Origin: Zymoseptoria tritici IPO323 | Taxonomy: Eukaryota > Ascomycota > Dothideomycetes > Mycosphaerellales > Mycosphaerellaceae | Reading direction: 5' to 3' | Assembly (NCBI RefSeq): GCF_000219625.1 | Contig: NC_018209.1 | Location: 310,001-374,000 of the forward strand | Length of the DNA stretch: 64,000 nucleotides | In this document: one piece after another, positions 1 to 11,153 of the stretch | Numbering within the stretch: the first letter of the stretch is position 1 | How the letters are laid out: every line of letters starts with the position of its first letter | Made by a program: the position numbers and the translations under genes | Notes under the pieces: generated by a model | Databases searched by the model: none | Told to the model about the DNA's origin: nothing | The model's input: the letters and a program-made list of their open reading frames with translations, nothing else

Positions 1-435
1 CATGGCATATATTGATTAAGCGTAGATCGACCATTTGTCTGGGAGTGGTGGTTGTCTCACTTTCATCCTCTTTTTCCAGGTTCTGGATGTATGGAGGCGT
101 TTTTACAAGGTCAGAAACTTTCTCCTCCAATCGAATTGCACATGCGTGGTCCAGCCGACGGGTTCTGTTGAAGCTCGTTTATTCGAAGCAGCCGATATTG
201 GATACCACCTGGCATCCATCGCTAGGACTTTAGGCGAAGGAATTGGGTATATAGGGTCAGTGGAAACTCCAACGGTGGTACCGATAGTTTTCACTTCACC
301 ATCGTCAAGCAACTACATACCAAGCATCACTCCAACATACCAATCACCAATCCAATATACCAATTGCCTCTTCACCATCCGGCACCTCTCCAACATACCT
401 ATCACCTCACCAACATACCAATCAACTCTTCAACA
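1..435. promoter_or_regulatory. GH12 promoter and 5' leader
   Basis: No gene is visible here. A TATA-like GTATATAG lies at 247-254, about 180 bases before the ATG at 436. The presumed leader (about 280-435) is rich in C and A and contains four imperfect copies of CCAACATACCAATCA, near 332, 352, 390 and 410. Confidence 0.5.
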
Positions 436-1176
436 ATGTTCGCCACAAAACTCAACGTCTTGCTTCTTGCAGGCCTCGCCATGGCAGCTCCAGCCAGCAG
501 AGCAGCACCAACCAACATGTGCACAAATCAAGAAGGCTACTCCAACAGCGGATACCGCGTACAAAACAACCTCTGGGGCAAGGACGCCGCAACCAGCGGA
601 TCGCAATGCAGCGCCGTCAACAGCATCTCCTCAGGCGGCGTCGTATGGTCCACAACCTGGGAATGGTACGGCGGCCAAAACAACGTCAAGAGCTACGCCT
701 TCTCCGCCCTCGAAGGCTTCACCAAGAAACCCGTCTCGCAAATCAACTCCATGCCCTCCACGGCAGCCTGGTCCATGAACAACCCCGCCGCCCGCTGCAA
801 TGTGGCGTACGATCTCTTCACGGCGGCGGATCCCAACCATGCGACCTATACCGGGGACTACGAGCTCATGGTCTGGCTCGCTCGGTACAATGGTGTCGGT
901 CCCATCGGAAGCAAGAAGTACTCGGTCAACATTGGCGGCATCAACTGGGACCTGTACTACGGCCTCAACGGCCCGATGAAGGTGTACAGCTATGTTGCGC
1001 AGAGCACGCAGGCCAACTTCAATGGAGACATCAAGTCGTTCTTCAACCATATGACTTCTGCGGAGGGTTTCCCGGCTTCGAGCCAGAATCTCATCACTTT
1101 CCAATTCGGCACTGAGCCTTTCACTGGTTCCAAGACGACCTTTGATGTTTCCAAATGGACCGCAAAGGTCAACTGA
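436..1176 (+). CDS. Secreted GH12 endoglucanase/xyloglucanase
   Basis: Single-exon gene for a 246-residue protein. Residues 1-18 form a signal peptide ending near AMA-AP, so the enzyme is secreted. The rest matches glycoside hydrolase family 12, a beta-jelly-roll family of about 220-250 residues that cleaves beta-1,4-glucan or xyloglucan with retention. The nucleophile is seen as Glu143 in YELMVWL and the acid/base as Glu227 in FGTEPFTG, both in the family's usual setting, so the protein should be active. An in-frame ATG 24 codons upstream (364) falls in the repetitive leader and would bury the signal peptide, so 436 is the better start. Whether cellulose or xyloglucan is preferred cannot be told by eye. 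Confidence 0.93.
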   Translation: MFATKLNVLLLAGLAMAAPASRAAPTNMCTNQEGYSNSGYRVQNNLWGKDAATSGSQCSAVNSISSGGVVWSTTWEWYGGQNNVKSYAFSALEGFTKKPVSQINSMPSTAAWSMNNPAARCNVAYDLFTAADPNHATYTGDYELMVWLARYNGVGPIGSKKYSVNIGGINWDLYYGLNGPMKVYSYVAQSTQANFNGDIKSFFNHMTSAEGFPASSQNLITFQFGTEPFTGSKTTFDVSKWTAKVN

Positions 1177-1563
1177 GTGGAGTCGACGGCATGGCCATCG
1201 CTGCGGGCAGGGTCGGTCATCGGGTAAAGTGCTGGTCGAGCGGACGTGAACGGTCGGATTTGGTGGACCAGATTGCAGATTAGCATAGCGAGTAACGAAT
1301 AACGAACTTCTCTTGTCATTGTCGTCTTTCCGTTGTGTGCTTGATCCAGACCATGTTCCATGTATTGTAAAGGTTCGCAAGGTGTCAAGGGTGTTCAGCG
1401 CAGAGTGGAGAAGATTTGAGAGCGAGTGAGACGGAGCTGATTCCGCCGGCCAAGCGTTTGAACCCTGCCCGCCTCCGCAACTTTTTCAGATCCAAGACGA
1501 TCGCCCGAGTGAACAACACCATCCGCAGTCTCTGATCATTTTCTCATAAGACAGAGCAGCAAG
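1177..1563. other. Intergenic, GH12 3' end to SPB1 promoter
   Basis: 387 bases between two plus-strand genes. It should hold the GH12 terminator and the SPB1 promoter. I see no coding segment and no distinctive motif. Confidence 0.5.
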
Positions 1564-4187
1564 ATGGCGATTCAGAAGAAGGTATAGCCATACGAACTCC
1601 TCAGACGTACCCCTCATATACTGACAATCCTCCCCCACAGCACGGCAAAGGTCGTCTCGACAAATACTACTATCTCGCCAAAGAAAAGGGCTACCGTGCC
1701 CGAGCCGCCTTCAAGTTGATCCAGCTCAACAAGAAGTACTCCTTCCTCCAGAACGCAAAATGTCTCATCGATCTGTGCGCCGCGCCCGGATCATGGCTGC
1801 AAGTGGCGGCGGAGATCATGCCACAGAAGTCGCTCATCGTCGGAGTGGACTTGGCTCCCATAAAACCCATCCCGAAGGCGATTACCTTCCAGGGCGACAT
1901 CACAACCGATAAGACGAGAGCGATCATTCGGGGACATCTCAAGACTTGGAAGGCCGACTGTGTCATCCACGACGGTGCGCCCAATGTGGGTACCGCTTGG
2001 GTGCAGGATGCTTTCTCGCAGAACGAGCTGGTGCTGTGTTCGTTGAAATTGGCGACGGAGTTTTTGGCGCCGAATGGGACGTTTGTGACGAAGGTGTTCA
2101 GGAGCAAGGATAGTGCGAAGTTGGAGTGGATTTTCAAGCAGCTTTTCGCGAAGGTTGAGCAGACGAAGCCGCCATCGAGCCGAAATGTCTCCGCCGAGAC
2201 TTTCTATGTGTGTCGCGGATACAAAGCGCCGAAGCACCTCGATCCTCGATTCTTGGACCCACAGCACGCCTTTTCCGAGATTGAAGAGTCGGCGCCGAAT
2301 AATGAGGCCAAGGTCTTCAATCCGGAGATCAAGAAGAGGAAGAGAGATGGTTACGAGGAGGGCGACTGGACACAATTCAAGGAATGCTCGGCGAGCGAGT
2401 TCATTCAGACGAATGATCCGATCGCAGTGCTGGGAAGCATGAACAAGCTGCATTTCCGACAGGAAGCCAATGGCGACATTGCGCAGGCGGCGCTTGACAA
2501 ACTGCCGGAGACAACCGATGAGGTGCGAATATGCTGCGAGGATCTCAAGGTGCTGGGTCGCAAGGAGTTCAAGACTCTCCTTCGATGGAGATTGAAAGCT
2601 CGGGACATCTTCGGAATGAGAGTGAAGAAGACGAATGCTGAGAAAGAGAAGGCGGAAGCTGAGAAGGCGGCGGAAGATGCGGCAGGAGAAGAGGTGGCTG
2701 TCGTTGAGAGCATGGACGACGAGCTGCGTTTGCAAGAGGAGATCGCCGCACTGAAGGATACACAGAACAAGCTGAAGCGCAAGGACCGGAGGAAGGACAA
2801 CGAGAGGAAGCAAAAGGAGATTGTGCGCATGCAGATGGGTATGACGACTCCTTCTGAGATCGGTATCGAAGCTGGCGGACCCGAAGGCAGCGATGCAGTC
2901 TTCCGATTGAAGGATGTCGACAAGGGTTCGGATGTCCGCCAAGCTATCATTCGTGGTCGCATGCACACTGCGGTCGAGCCGGAGAAGCCAAAGGAGGAGA
3001 GCAGCGATGAGGAAGAGGACGAAGACGGCGATCTGCTTGAGCGTGAACTGGACAGCATGTACGAGCAGTACCAGGAGAAGAAGGAAGATCGCGATACCAA
3101 AGCCAGGGCGAAGCGTGCACGCAAGCTTGCTCGTGGCAATGACATCGAGGAGGAGTTTGAAGGCTTCGATGCTGAGGGCAAGGAAGGGTCTGAGGACAGT
3201 GACGATGGCCTTCTTGAAGACGAGGATGACTCGGACAGCGATCACGAAGATGTTGGAGATGGGCTGTTGACGGATCTTCAAGGCAAGGATATGAAAGAGG
3301 GCGGTCTCACACGACGTGCTGCGAGCTTCTTCCAGCAGGACATCTTCAAGGGTATTGACGGACTGGATGACGAGGAGGATGATGAGCCTGATGCAGACAA
3401 GGGCAGAGACAGCGGTGTTGACGTTGACTCGCCTGAATTGAAGGATGCCGCCGCCGAGGACGAAGAAGACGAGGATGAAGACGAGGAGATGTACGAAGAT
3501 ATCGCCGACGATGCTTCAGACACGTCTTCCATCGAAGCTGTGCCCTCCGCTCCGGAAGTCGAAGAAGAGGACTGGGAAGAGGGCACCACCAAGCCTCTCG
3601 CCGACGGCGCTGATCCTACCCGTCCAAACATCGACATCATCACCGCCGAAGCCATGACTCTCGCACATCAACTGGCAACAGGCAAAGTCACCAAGCAACA
3701 ACTCCTCGACGACAACTTCAACCGCTTCACCCTCCGCGACGTCGACGGTCTGCCCGAATGGTTCCTCGACGACGAGAATAAGCATTCTCGCCCCCAACGA
3801 CCAGTTTCTGGAGAAGCCGCCGCAGCCATCAAAGAGAAGCTTCGCGCCTTGAACGCCCGACCTATCAAAAAGGTCCGCGAGGCGAAAGCGCGCAAGACCC
3901 TCCGCACCGCTCGACGATTGGAAAAGCTGAAGAAGAAGAGCGAAGGCTTAGCGGAAGACGGAGACGCGAGTGAGAGGGACAAGGCGAGCAATATCCAGAA
4001 ACTGATGGCCAAGGCGAAGAAGGGTACGAAGAAGAAGCAGACTGTTAGTGTGGTGCGTGCGGGAGGACACAATAAGGGTCAAGGCAGACCTAGAGGTGTC
4101 AAGGGCAAGTATAAGATGGTGGATTCGAGGTTAAAGAAGGATGTTAGGGGATTGAAGAGGGCGGAGAAGAGGAATAAGAAGAGGTAG
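1564..4187 (+). CDS. SPB1: 27S pre-rRNA 2'-O-methyltransferase SPB1
   Basis: Two exons, 1564-1581 and 1641-4187, give 854 residues, close to yeast Spb1 (841). The six-codon first exon (MAIQKK) is joined to [10 protein letters not shown] by an intron with GTATAG and CACAG ends. Residues about 24-205 are an FtsJ/RrmJ methyltransferase domain with the SAM motif DLCAAPGSW (50-58) and a complete K31-D117-K157-E192 tetrad. DUF3381 follows (about 230-400), then long acidic stretches (about 430-640), then the basic Spb1_C domain to the end. By family knowledge it methylates the 25S rRNA A-loop guanosine in the nucleolus and is needed for 60S assembly. An ORF starting at 1716 lacks the catalytic lysine, which supports the two-exon model. 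Large antisense ORFs inside it are codon-bias shadows. Confidence 0.97.
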
Positions 4188-4510
4188 ATGGGTTATGTAA
4201 ACGGCATTGGGAATGTGAAGTGCCGCCTTGATATTCTGATCATGTCAGGTTATGCTTCATTGTCCTGGTCTCTGAAATCGTCTCGACTATGCCAGCGACA
4301 TGGTGTCCTCCTCACACCATCGCCGCCTGATCCGATTGCCTGATCGGGCAATCGGATATCGGCCAGCATAAGCGAGGCATGTATAAGTATCAAGGTGGGG
4401 TCGCACAAAACCTTCACTCCTCGACCTCACTCTTCCTTTTCTACCGCATCACAATCGAGTCCCAAGTCTCAACCAAGAAGTCTCCTCGTCCACCATCAGA
4501 CCCCTCCACC
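4188..4510. promoter_or_regulatory. Intergenic with hairpin and TATA-like box
   Basis: 323 bases between SPB1 and the next gene. A perfect 10-bp stem (TCCGATTGCC, 4331-4340, with GGCAATCGGA, 4347-4356) encloses a 6-base loop. GTATAAGTAT near 4380 is a TATA-like element about 130 bases before the ATG at 4511. The remainder is a pyrimidine-rich leader. Confidence 0.45.
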
Positions 4511-5375
4511 ATGGCGCCGCCACCTCCCCAACCCGCCGGACCCATGAACCTCCTCGGCCCTCTCCTCCTCCTCTCCTACTCAGCCTACTACATCCTCCCC
4601 ACAATCCTGCACCTCCTCCGCACCTCCCAACTCTCCGTCCTCCTCTCACCCTCCACCTTCAAAGACATATGGTTCGCGCGTTTCTGGATTTGGTTCGGGC
4701 CGAGGTCGCGCGAGAATGCGGCTCAAAAAGTCATGCCTTTACTCCGCAACAACGCGCGAGGAGTCTGTCTCGACATCGGCCCGGGCTCGGGACAATGGTT
4801 GTATCTCTTCGCCCGCGCGGCCAACCCGGATATCACGAAAATCTACGGCGTGGAGCCGAATGTCGACTTGCATGCTGAGTTGAGACGGAATGCGGTGCAA
4901 GCGGGACTGGGGGAGGTGTATGAGGTGATTGGATGTGGGGCGGAGGAATTGCAGACAAAGGGAGGGCTGGACCCGGGGAGCGTGGATACGATTGTGACGG
5001 TGCAGTGTTTGTGTTCGATTCCGACGCCGGAGAAGATTATCAAGGAGCTGTATCCGTTGTTGAAACCGGGGGGCAAGTGGTTGGTTTATGAGCATGTGAA
5101 GACGAAGTACCAGAGTGAGTTTGTGGGGTATTGGCAGAGTGGGTGTTCTTTTCTTGCGATGGATGGATGACTGAGGGCAGAACTGACGATGTGTTGCAGA
5201 GATCGTCAATATCATTTGGCCGCATTTCTTCAATGGCTGCAATATTACGCGGCCGACGGACGAGTGGTTACTTCAGGCTGGAGAGTGGGAGTCTGTCGAT
5301 CTGCGAGCAGGGCCGGGTGAAGGACCGTACGATACAGTGCCGCATGTCATTGGAACATTGACGAAGAAGTTGTGA
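4511..5375 (+). CDS. Membrane-anchored class I SAM methyltransferase
   Basis: Two exons, 4511-5114 and 5200-5375, give 259 residues. Residues about 13-35 form one hydrophobic segment, likely an N-terminal membrane anchor. The rest is a class I methyltransferase fold: SAM motif I is CLDIGPGSGQW (86-96), an acidic residue for ribose binding sits in YGVEPN, and later come DTIVTVQCLCSIP and LLKPGGKWLVYEH. The layout resembles the METTL7/TMT1 group and related fungal methyltransferase type 11 proteins, but the substrate cannot be inferred. The intron (GTGAGT to TTGCAG) joins KYQ to KIVNIIWPHFF, a good family-like continuation. Without splicing, the reading frame stops at 5170 in unrelated sequence. 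Confidence 0.85.
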
Positions 5376-5849
5376 ATTGATTGCTCGCTACTGGGAGCGC
5401 TGAATTTGCCAGAATTGTATCCAGATGGTGCAAATCGCCGACTGCAAACCCGAGAGATGGACGATGAGCAAAGGACGAAGAGCTGTCCTCGAACGTGCCT
5501 TGCTGCTTCCAGGATGCTCGCTGAAAGGTCCTTCCAAGACGGCGCAAGCTGAGGCAAGAGAGCATGTCGAGGCAAGAGGGCGTATGGTGGCAATAGAGCC
5601 ATGCAGAAAGTGCATCGTGCTATCCGACCTTGTCAACATCGTCCTTCAAATCCCTCTCACGTTCTACATCTCCTACTAACCAACAACACGATACAAAGCA
5701 AACATACAGCAACGCATACCTCTGCACCCTTTTGAGCAGCATCAGCATACTCAGCACACTACTTCATTCGACTGCATCTTGCCTTCACGATCACCAACCT
5801 CAGAAACAGATTCAGATACAATACGACACGATACCAATTGACAAGGAAG
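5376..5849. other. Intergenic
   Basis: 474 bases between two plus-strand genes. Short ORFs here look random. The last 150 bases are CA-rich and probably form the leader of the gene at 5850. Confidence 0.4.
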
Positions 5850-7542
5850 ATGAGAACCTTCGCCTACATCATAGTGCCTCTCGCCTCATACCTCGTCGCC
5901 CATTCGAACGCACAAATACTCTCGGCTTTATTCGGCTCCTCACCGTCGACGACAAGCGCGCCGCCCGCAGCACTTCTGCCATCCAACTCAGCCTCAGCTC
6001 CGAACGTCCTCTCTATACCCACCCTACCAACAGCGCTCTCTCTCCCGTCAGCACTCTCACTACCAACAGCGCTCACACTCCCAACGCTCCCAACGCTACC
6101 ATCCCTCCCCTCCCTACCCTCCCTCTCCCTCCCCATCTCTCTCCCCTTCCCCACCCCCACCATCGCGCCAAACGCATTCAAACCCAACGCCTTCCGACCC
6201 GCCACCAACCCCCTCCTCAGCGCTCTCGGTCTCCCACAACTCGTCATAACCATCCAATGGCTTCCACCACCTCCCGGCGACAACTCCGTCGAACACAGAA
6301 TCCTCACGCTCACGCACATCTCTTCCGACAAAGTGCTCATTGCGATCCGTTTCAATATCGGTCGAGGTCTCGCGAGGGTCATTTCGGGACTGGATGATTT
6401 GATTCCCGGGTTGAATTTGGGGGATACGTTGGGGAGGAGTGGGCCGGGGGTGGGGAGGAGGCAGGATGTTGGTATGTTTCGACAATCATGAATGCAATAT
6501 ACTCGCGACTGAAGGGATGCTGACTGTTTTGGATGATGCAGCCACGCTCTCGAACCTCCTCTCGACGACTTCCGACTCGGGCTTCATCTTCGGTATGGCA
6601 ACCGAGATCGTCAATCGCATGATCCAACCAGTGGTCGAAGTCACGGAAGTGGAAGTCGTGAAGATGTACGCCATGCCTGTGAATGGCAGCGGAACAGGTG
6701 CTGCGACGTGTGGGAATGGGACGAGCATGGAGTGGGTGCCTATGATGGGAAGCGAAACGATTGGTGCCGGGTCGACGATCCTGACTGGCACTGGCACGAG
6801 TGTGCCGATGACTGTACCGGGGACTTGCAATGGGACTGAGATTCCGATGACGGTGGGGACTGGATCGTCGTCGTCGAATGCAGTGGGAACAAGCGCCGGA
6901 TTGTCGATGTCAACGGGTGTCGGAGCTGCGTCAGCATTGTCGACAGCGTCGATGTCAACGAGTGTCGGACCCGCCTCAGCATTGTCGACAGGTGCTCAGT
7001 CAGGGGCGCCGGTTTCGATGCAATCCGGAATGCCGGCGGGTACTGAAGCGACATTGGGTACGATTGGTCAGGGGCCTGCGAATACTGGAGTTGTGACGCC
7101 GACTGCTGCGGGCGTTGGTTCAGACTCTGGCTCTGGCTCTACTTCAGGATCAGGATCAGGATCCGCAAATGGTGCTGGCTCGGGCTCTCCAGTCGCGGGC
7201 TCAAGCTCAAACGCAGGCTCAGGCTCAGGCTCAGGATCTGGAAGCAATGCAGGCGCGGGCACCTCGGACGCGGGCTCGAATTCTGGCTCAAACTCGGCAT
7301 CGGGCGTCAACAACGGAAATGGAGTCGGCAATGGCAATGGCAATGGCAATGGCGCGGGCAACAGCAACGGAGCAGGTACACCTCCACCAACTCCTCTACC
7401 CACCGCACCTCCAGCCACACCTTCAGCGAACAGCATTCCCCAACACCTCTTCTACGTCATGACGGGACCCGCGACGCGCATCACGAGGACGGTCTATCGA
7501 GTCACTCGTTCTGGAGGGGTGGCGACTTCGACGGGAGCGTGA
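5850..7542 (+). CDS. Secreted Leu/Pro- and Ser/Gly-rich protein
   Basis: Exons 5850-6471 and 6542-7542 give 540 residues. Residues 1-21 ([20 protein letters not shown]) are a signal peptide. Next is a low-complexity stretch of [16 protein letters not shown] type, then a more ordered segment (about 120-270) with [12 protein letters not shown] and [23 protein letters not shown]. The C-terminal half is Ser/Gly/Asn-rich with long GSGSGSG and GNGNGNG runs. The intron (GTATGT to ATGCAG) joins RRQDVG to ATLSNLLS in frame. No GPI-anchor tail is seen: the end, GGVATSTGA, is not a strong hydrophobic helix. I do not recognise a family. It is probably a cell-wall or extracellular structural protein, an inference from signal peptide and composition only. 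Confidence 0.72.
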
Positions 7543-8442
7543 GCGATCGAGGCATCGAGGGGTCTCCAGAGACTTTGCGGGAATGTGATTGTGGGAAAGG
7601 ACCAGACCAGGTGGATATGACTTTTAGCGGCACATATACGAATCAACGACGCGAGGAGAGACTCTTTGACAGATTCAAAAAGTACAATTTGGCTCTCTCC
7701 TATCGATTCAGCCGTGCCTCCCTTCCTCCTTCCTTCCGACCGTCCTGAAAGTTTCCAGCTCAACCGATACACACACCCACGCACACGTTCTCTCCTGATC
7801 CTACAGACAAGGAGAAAGCAAAAACAAAGACAAAGACCCAGATTTTGTTTCCCACGCTATGCTCCGTGACACCCGTCTCGTCTCCACTCTTTCCAAACTG
7901 GTCGATCCGCTGATCTGCCGACGGATGTGGACGTTTGGATGGGATGAGAGAGACACTCCGAAAGAAATACAGTAAAGCAGGAATGAAGAAATGCCCAGTC
8001 GCACATGGTATATAACGCGGAAAAAGAGGAACGCAGAGTAGAGGGAGGACCGAGAGGGAGGAGTGGTCTCCGATCGTGGTGATAGCCGCTGGTGATCCGG
8101 TGATGAGAGATAATCTCCACGGACCAGCCGGGTTCGAGATGGGAGTTTTGAACGGTATAGTTCGAATAGTGATTAAGTTGTGAGATGACGGAAGTAGCGT
8201 CGAGTGTTTGTGGTGCTGAGGTCCATCCGGATATTGCTCTCGTCGAGAGAGGCGGGAGGATGGACCACAGCTGCTGCTGCTGCTGCTGATAACGAGAGAC
8301 GCTGTTCCTTGTTGCTGTTTGTGATTACGTCCAGTAAAGCCGTGTGCCGTGTGAACGCCGAAAGAGAGAAGACAAGAGGAGATGGTGGTGGTACAATGGC
8401 GCGCTCGTGTGGGAGGGTTGCCGGTCAAGTGTGTTGTTGCAG
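7543..8442. other. Convergent 3' intergenic region
   Basis: 900 bases between the ends of two converging genes, expected to hold both 3' UTRs. A (CTG)6 run lies near 8268-8289, antisense to the transcription-factor gene. No gene is seen. Confidence 0.45.
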
Positions 8443-11153
8443 TCAGTAGGCTGCGACTTCGGTGGCGTGGGGAGCGATGACTGCTGGCACGGAAGTCGAA
8501 TTGTTGGCTTGCTCGGTCAACAATGCGTCCTCGTAGCCGATGAGTGCTTGTGCGTGAAGTTTGAAGGATTCGCCCATGAGTTTGGTGATGCTGGGATGAC
8601 ATGTTAGTGAATGTAAGGATGAGATGGAGCACGATCAGACTCACCCCCAAACGACGACCTCATCAATCATACTACCCCAAAGTCTTGCCACCGTCGAGCT
8701 GAGCTTCTGGCCAAAGCCGTCGACAGTATCGTCGTCGAACAGACTTCGCAGTTTCTGATACATGACTTTCTCATCCTCAGTCGCCGGCTCGTCGTCGTGT
8801 TCAACACGCCAGAGCCATAAGCTGAGGATGACAATCAGGTCAAGACCACACAAGGGATGCTCGATACTCCAGTTGGTAGCCGATGTTCTGGCGACCCAAC
8901 GGATGCCCTGCAACGCCGCAACTTCAATGCAGTCGAAGCAGTTTTGAATGACGTTCAGCATTTCAGCACTTCGCTTGACCTTGTCACGCGCGTGGGTCAT
9001 CGCTGCAGCCACCTCGTAGGAGTCGTGGTAGCGAAGGGCTTCCTGTATACTCTTGAGGTCGACCAACAGTCTTGCGCGAGTATTTCGGTACATCGCCATG
9101 GCGTTGAAGATGAGCGGGTGGCCTTTGTGAGGTGCGCTTAGTTGCACGACAACAGTCTCGGGCTCGCAGATGTCAAGGGATTGTTCCCAGGTATCGAGCG
9201 CCAGTCGAAGCTTGTACTCCGTAACGACATCTTGCAGAGCCTCGGGACTGCGCTTGTGGTACCAGACCTCGAGGAATAGTGCGTTGACCATGACGCGAGT
9301 CGCGAATGCACTATACCGAGCGGACTCGCCCTGGAAGAGCGCATCATGTGCTTCTCGGAAGGTGATGATAGTCGATGCAGTGAGGTTGTCGCTCCAGCTG
9401 TCACTGTCTGCAGCTTCCAGATTCCAGAGGGTTTCGGAGGACGGCAGTTCTAGAGTGTCAAACTCGTTGAAGCTTATCGCCGGAGTGTGGTTGTACGTCA
9501 GCGTCAGAAGACCGAAGAATATGTAGACGGCATAGTATGTCCGCCTGCAGCCTTCGTCCTCGATCCACTCTTCGTGCGTTGGTTGGCGTCCTTCTCTCGC
9601 CTCTGTCCGCAGCTTAAGCTCGTACCTGTTACCGGCGACCATGTTGGCGAGGAGTGATTTGATCGAGCACGCCCATTCTAGACCCTTTGGATCACCACTC
9701 CAGCTGGCGAAGCTCATGTTGAGTAATGAACTCTGCATCATCCAGAGAGGACACTTGCGCGAGCTGAAGTTGTCCTTCTTCTGGAGGAATTGCGTGACGA
9801 GGACCTTGGATCCGATATGAAGCATGTATGCCTGGTCTTGCTCGAAAGTGTACAATGCGCCGATAGACAGCACAGCCAGTAGAAGCGGCGCTGACACTAT
9901 TGCCGGCTTGAATGATGATGGATGGATAAATGGCAAGTGGTGATGGAAGAAGTTGAAGTATGTCGACAGGTAGCGGTTTAGTACCGAGACCTGCGGCAGA
10001 CGGAATGTATCCAAGAGCGCACCTTCTCGGTCGCATCGTCGGATGTTTTCCATGATGCGTGTGACTTGATCATCGGTCTCGACTTGCGGAGCCTTGGCCA
10101 TGGTGCATTGTTGTGCTGGCCCGGGAGATCTTCGATAGTCGACGGGTGAGACTGGGCCCATCATGGAAGGGAAGGGCGACAATGCACCGGGAGTGGAGAG
10201 ACCCGCACCCATGATGGATGATGTTGTGAAATTTGGAAGACCATCTTGCTGACTTTGTGTGCGTTCCATCAATGGCGGCAGCGTGTTAGAAGCGCCGGAC
10301 AGAGAGCCGGTGGTGGGAAACTGCAGCAAGTCGTTGTGCGCATCGCCGCTGGATGTGATCGACGACGCCTTTGCTTGGGATATGTTCTGAGGCAGCATTT
10401 GGTCCCACCCGTGCATTTGCGGCAGTGTCATCGATCCGGGATATGATGGCATCGTCGGCTCCATCATTTGAGGAACGTGTGGAGCAATGAGAGGCTCGTT
10501 GTGGATGGATTCTTGGTCCTGGCCTGACATGGCAGCCTTTTGCTGGAAGTTGTGCATGAGCATAGCGGCCTGCTCGACATCGAACGGATTCCCGGCATCG
10601 GTGAACTGATCGAGACCGGCATCATCGTCGAGGTCAGGCAGTTTATCGACATCGACATCGACATCAACATCGGCGTTCTGCGCGGTTTTGCTGGTGTTGC
10701 CGGTGTTGCGACGCTTGGCTTCACTCTGAAGTGGTACGCCGCCATCTTTCGCATGGACGGTGCGGTCGTGGCGGAGGAGTAAATCGCGACGAACGAACGT
10801 GCTACGACATTTCAAACATTTGAACGGTCGTTCCTTGGTATCTGCATGATGAAAGACGATGGTCAGCTATGATATTCCTCGCAATAATTGTGCCCCGCCA
10901 GCCCACTTTGCCCATCAAGAGCTTCACACGTCCTCCCCGCGAACGCGCGACGCTTGAATGGAGGGGAACCCTGAGAGTGCAGACTATACTTACGAGAACG
11001 TTCATGGCGCGAACGATGTTCTGAGCGCGAGAATGCGCGATTACAGAACTGACACTTGTAGCGCTTCTCCTTCTCTTTCGCCTCTCCGGTCGAGGCTTTG
11101 CGGTTCGTGGTCGTCGGAGACGTGGAGTCGACGGTGGGCGAAACGTCGGTCAT
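8443..11153 (-). CDS. C2H2 zinc-finger / fungal_trans transcription factor
   Basis: Three exons on the minus strand: 10994-11153, 8645-10841 and 8443-8590, giving 834 residues. Two tandem C2H2 fingers occur at the N-terminus: C34, C37, H50, H54 and C62, C65, H78, H83 (CQFCNRAF and CLKCRSTF), with a TKERPF linker as in yeast Adr1. The first intron falls inside finger 1, between Ser53 and His54; splicing is needed to complete it. Residues 90-310 are low complexity, with Asp- and Gln/Met-rich stretches. A fungal_trans dimerisation/regulatory region follows (YFNFFHHHLPFIHPSSF). The third exon adds GITKLMGESFKLHAQALIGY to the end, a helix typical of this family's C-terminus; unspliced, the frame ends at 8641. 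It should act as a nuclear DNA-binding regulator. Targets are unknown. Confidence 0.9.

Noticed and set aside
1791..3281. 496-codon antisense frame inside SPB1
   Set aside because: It mirrors the acidic, GA-rich codons of SPB1 on the other strand; no domain, and SPB1 itself is unambiguous.
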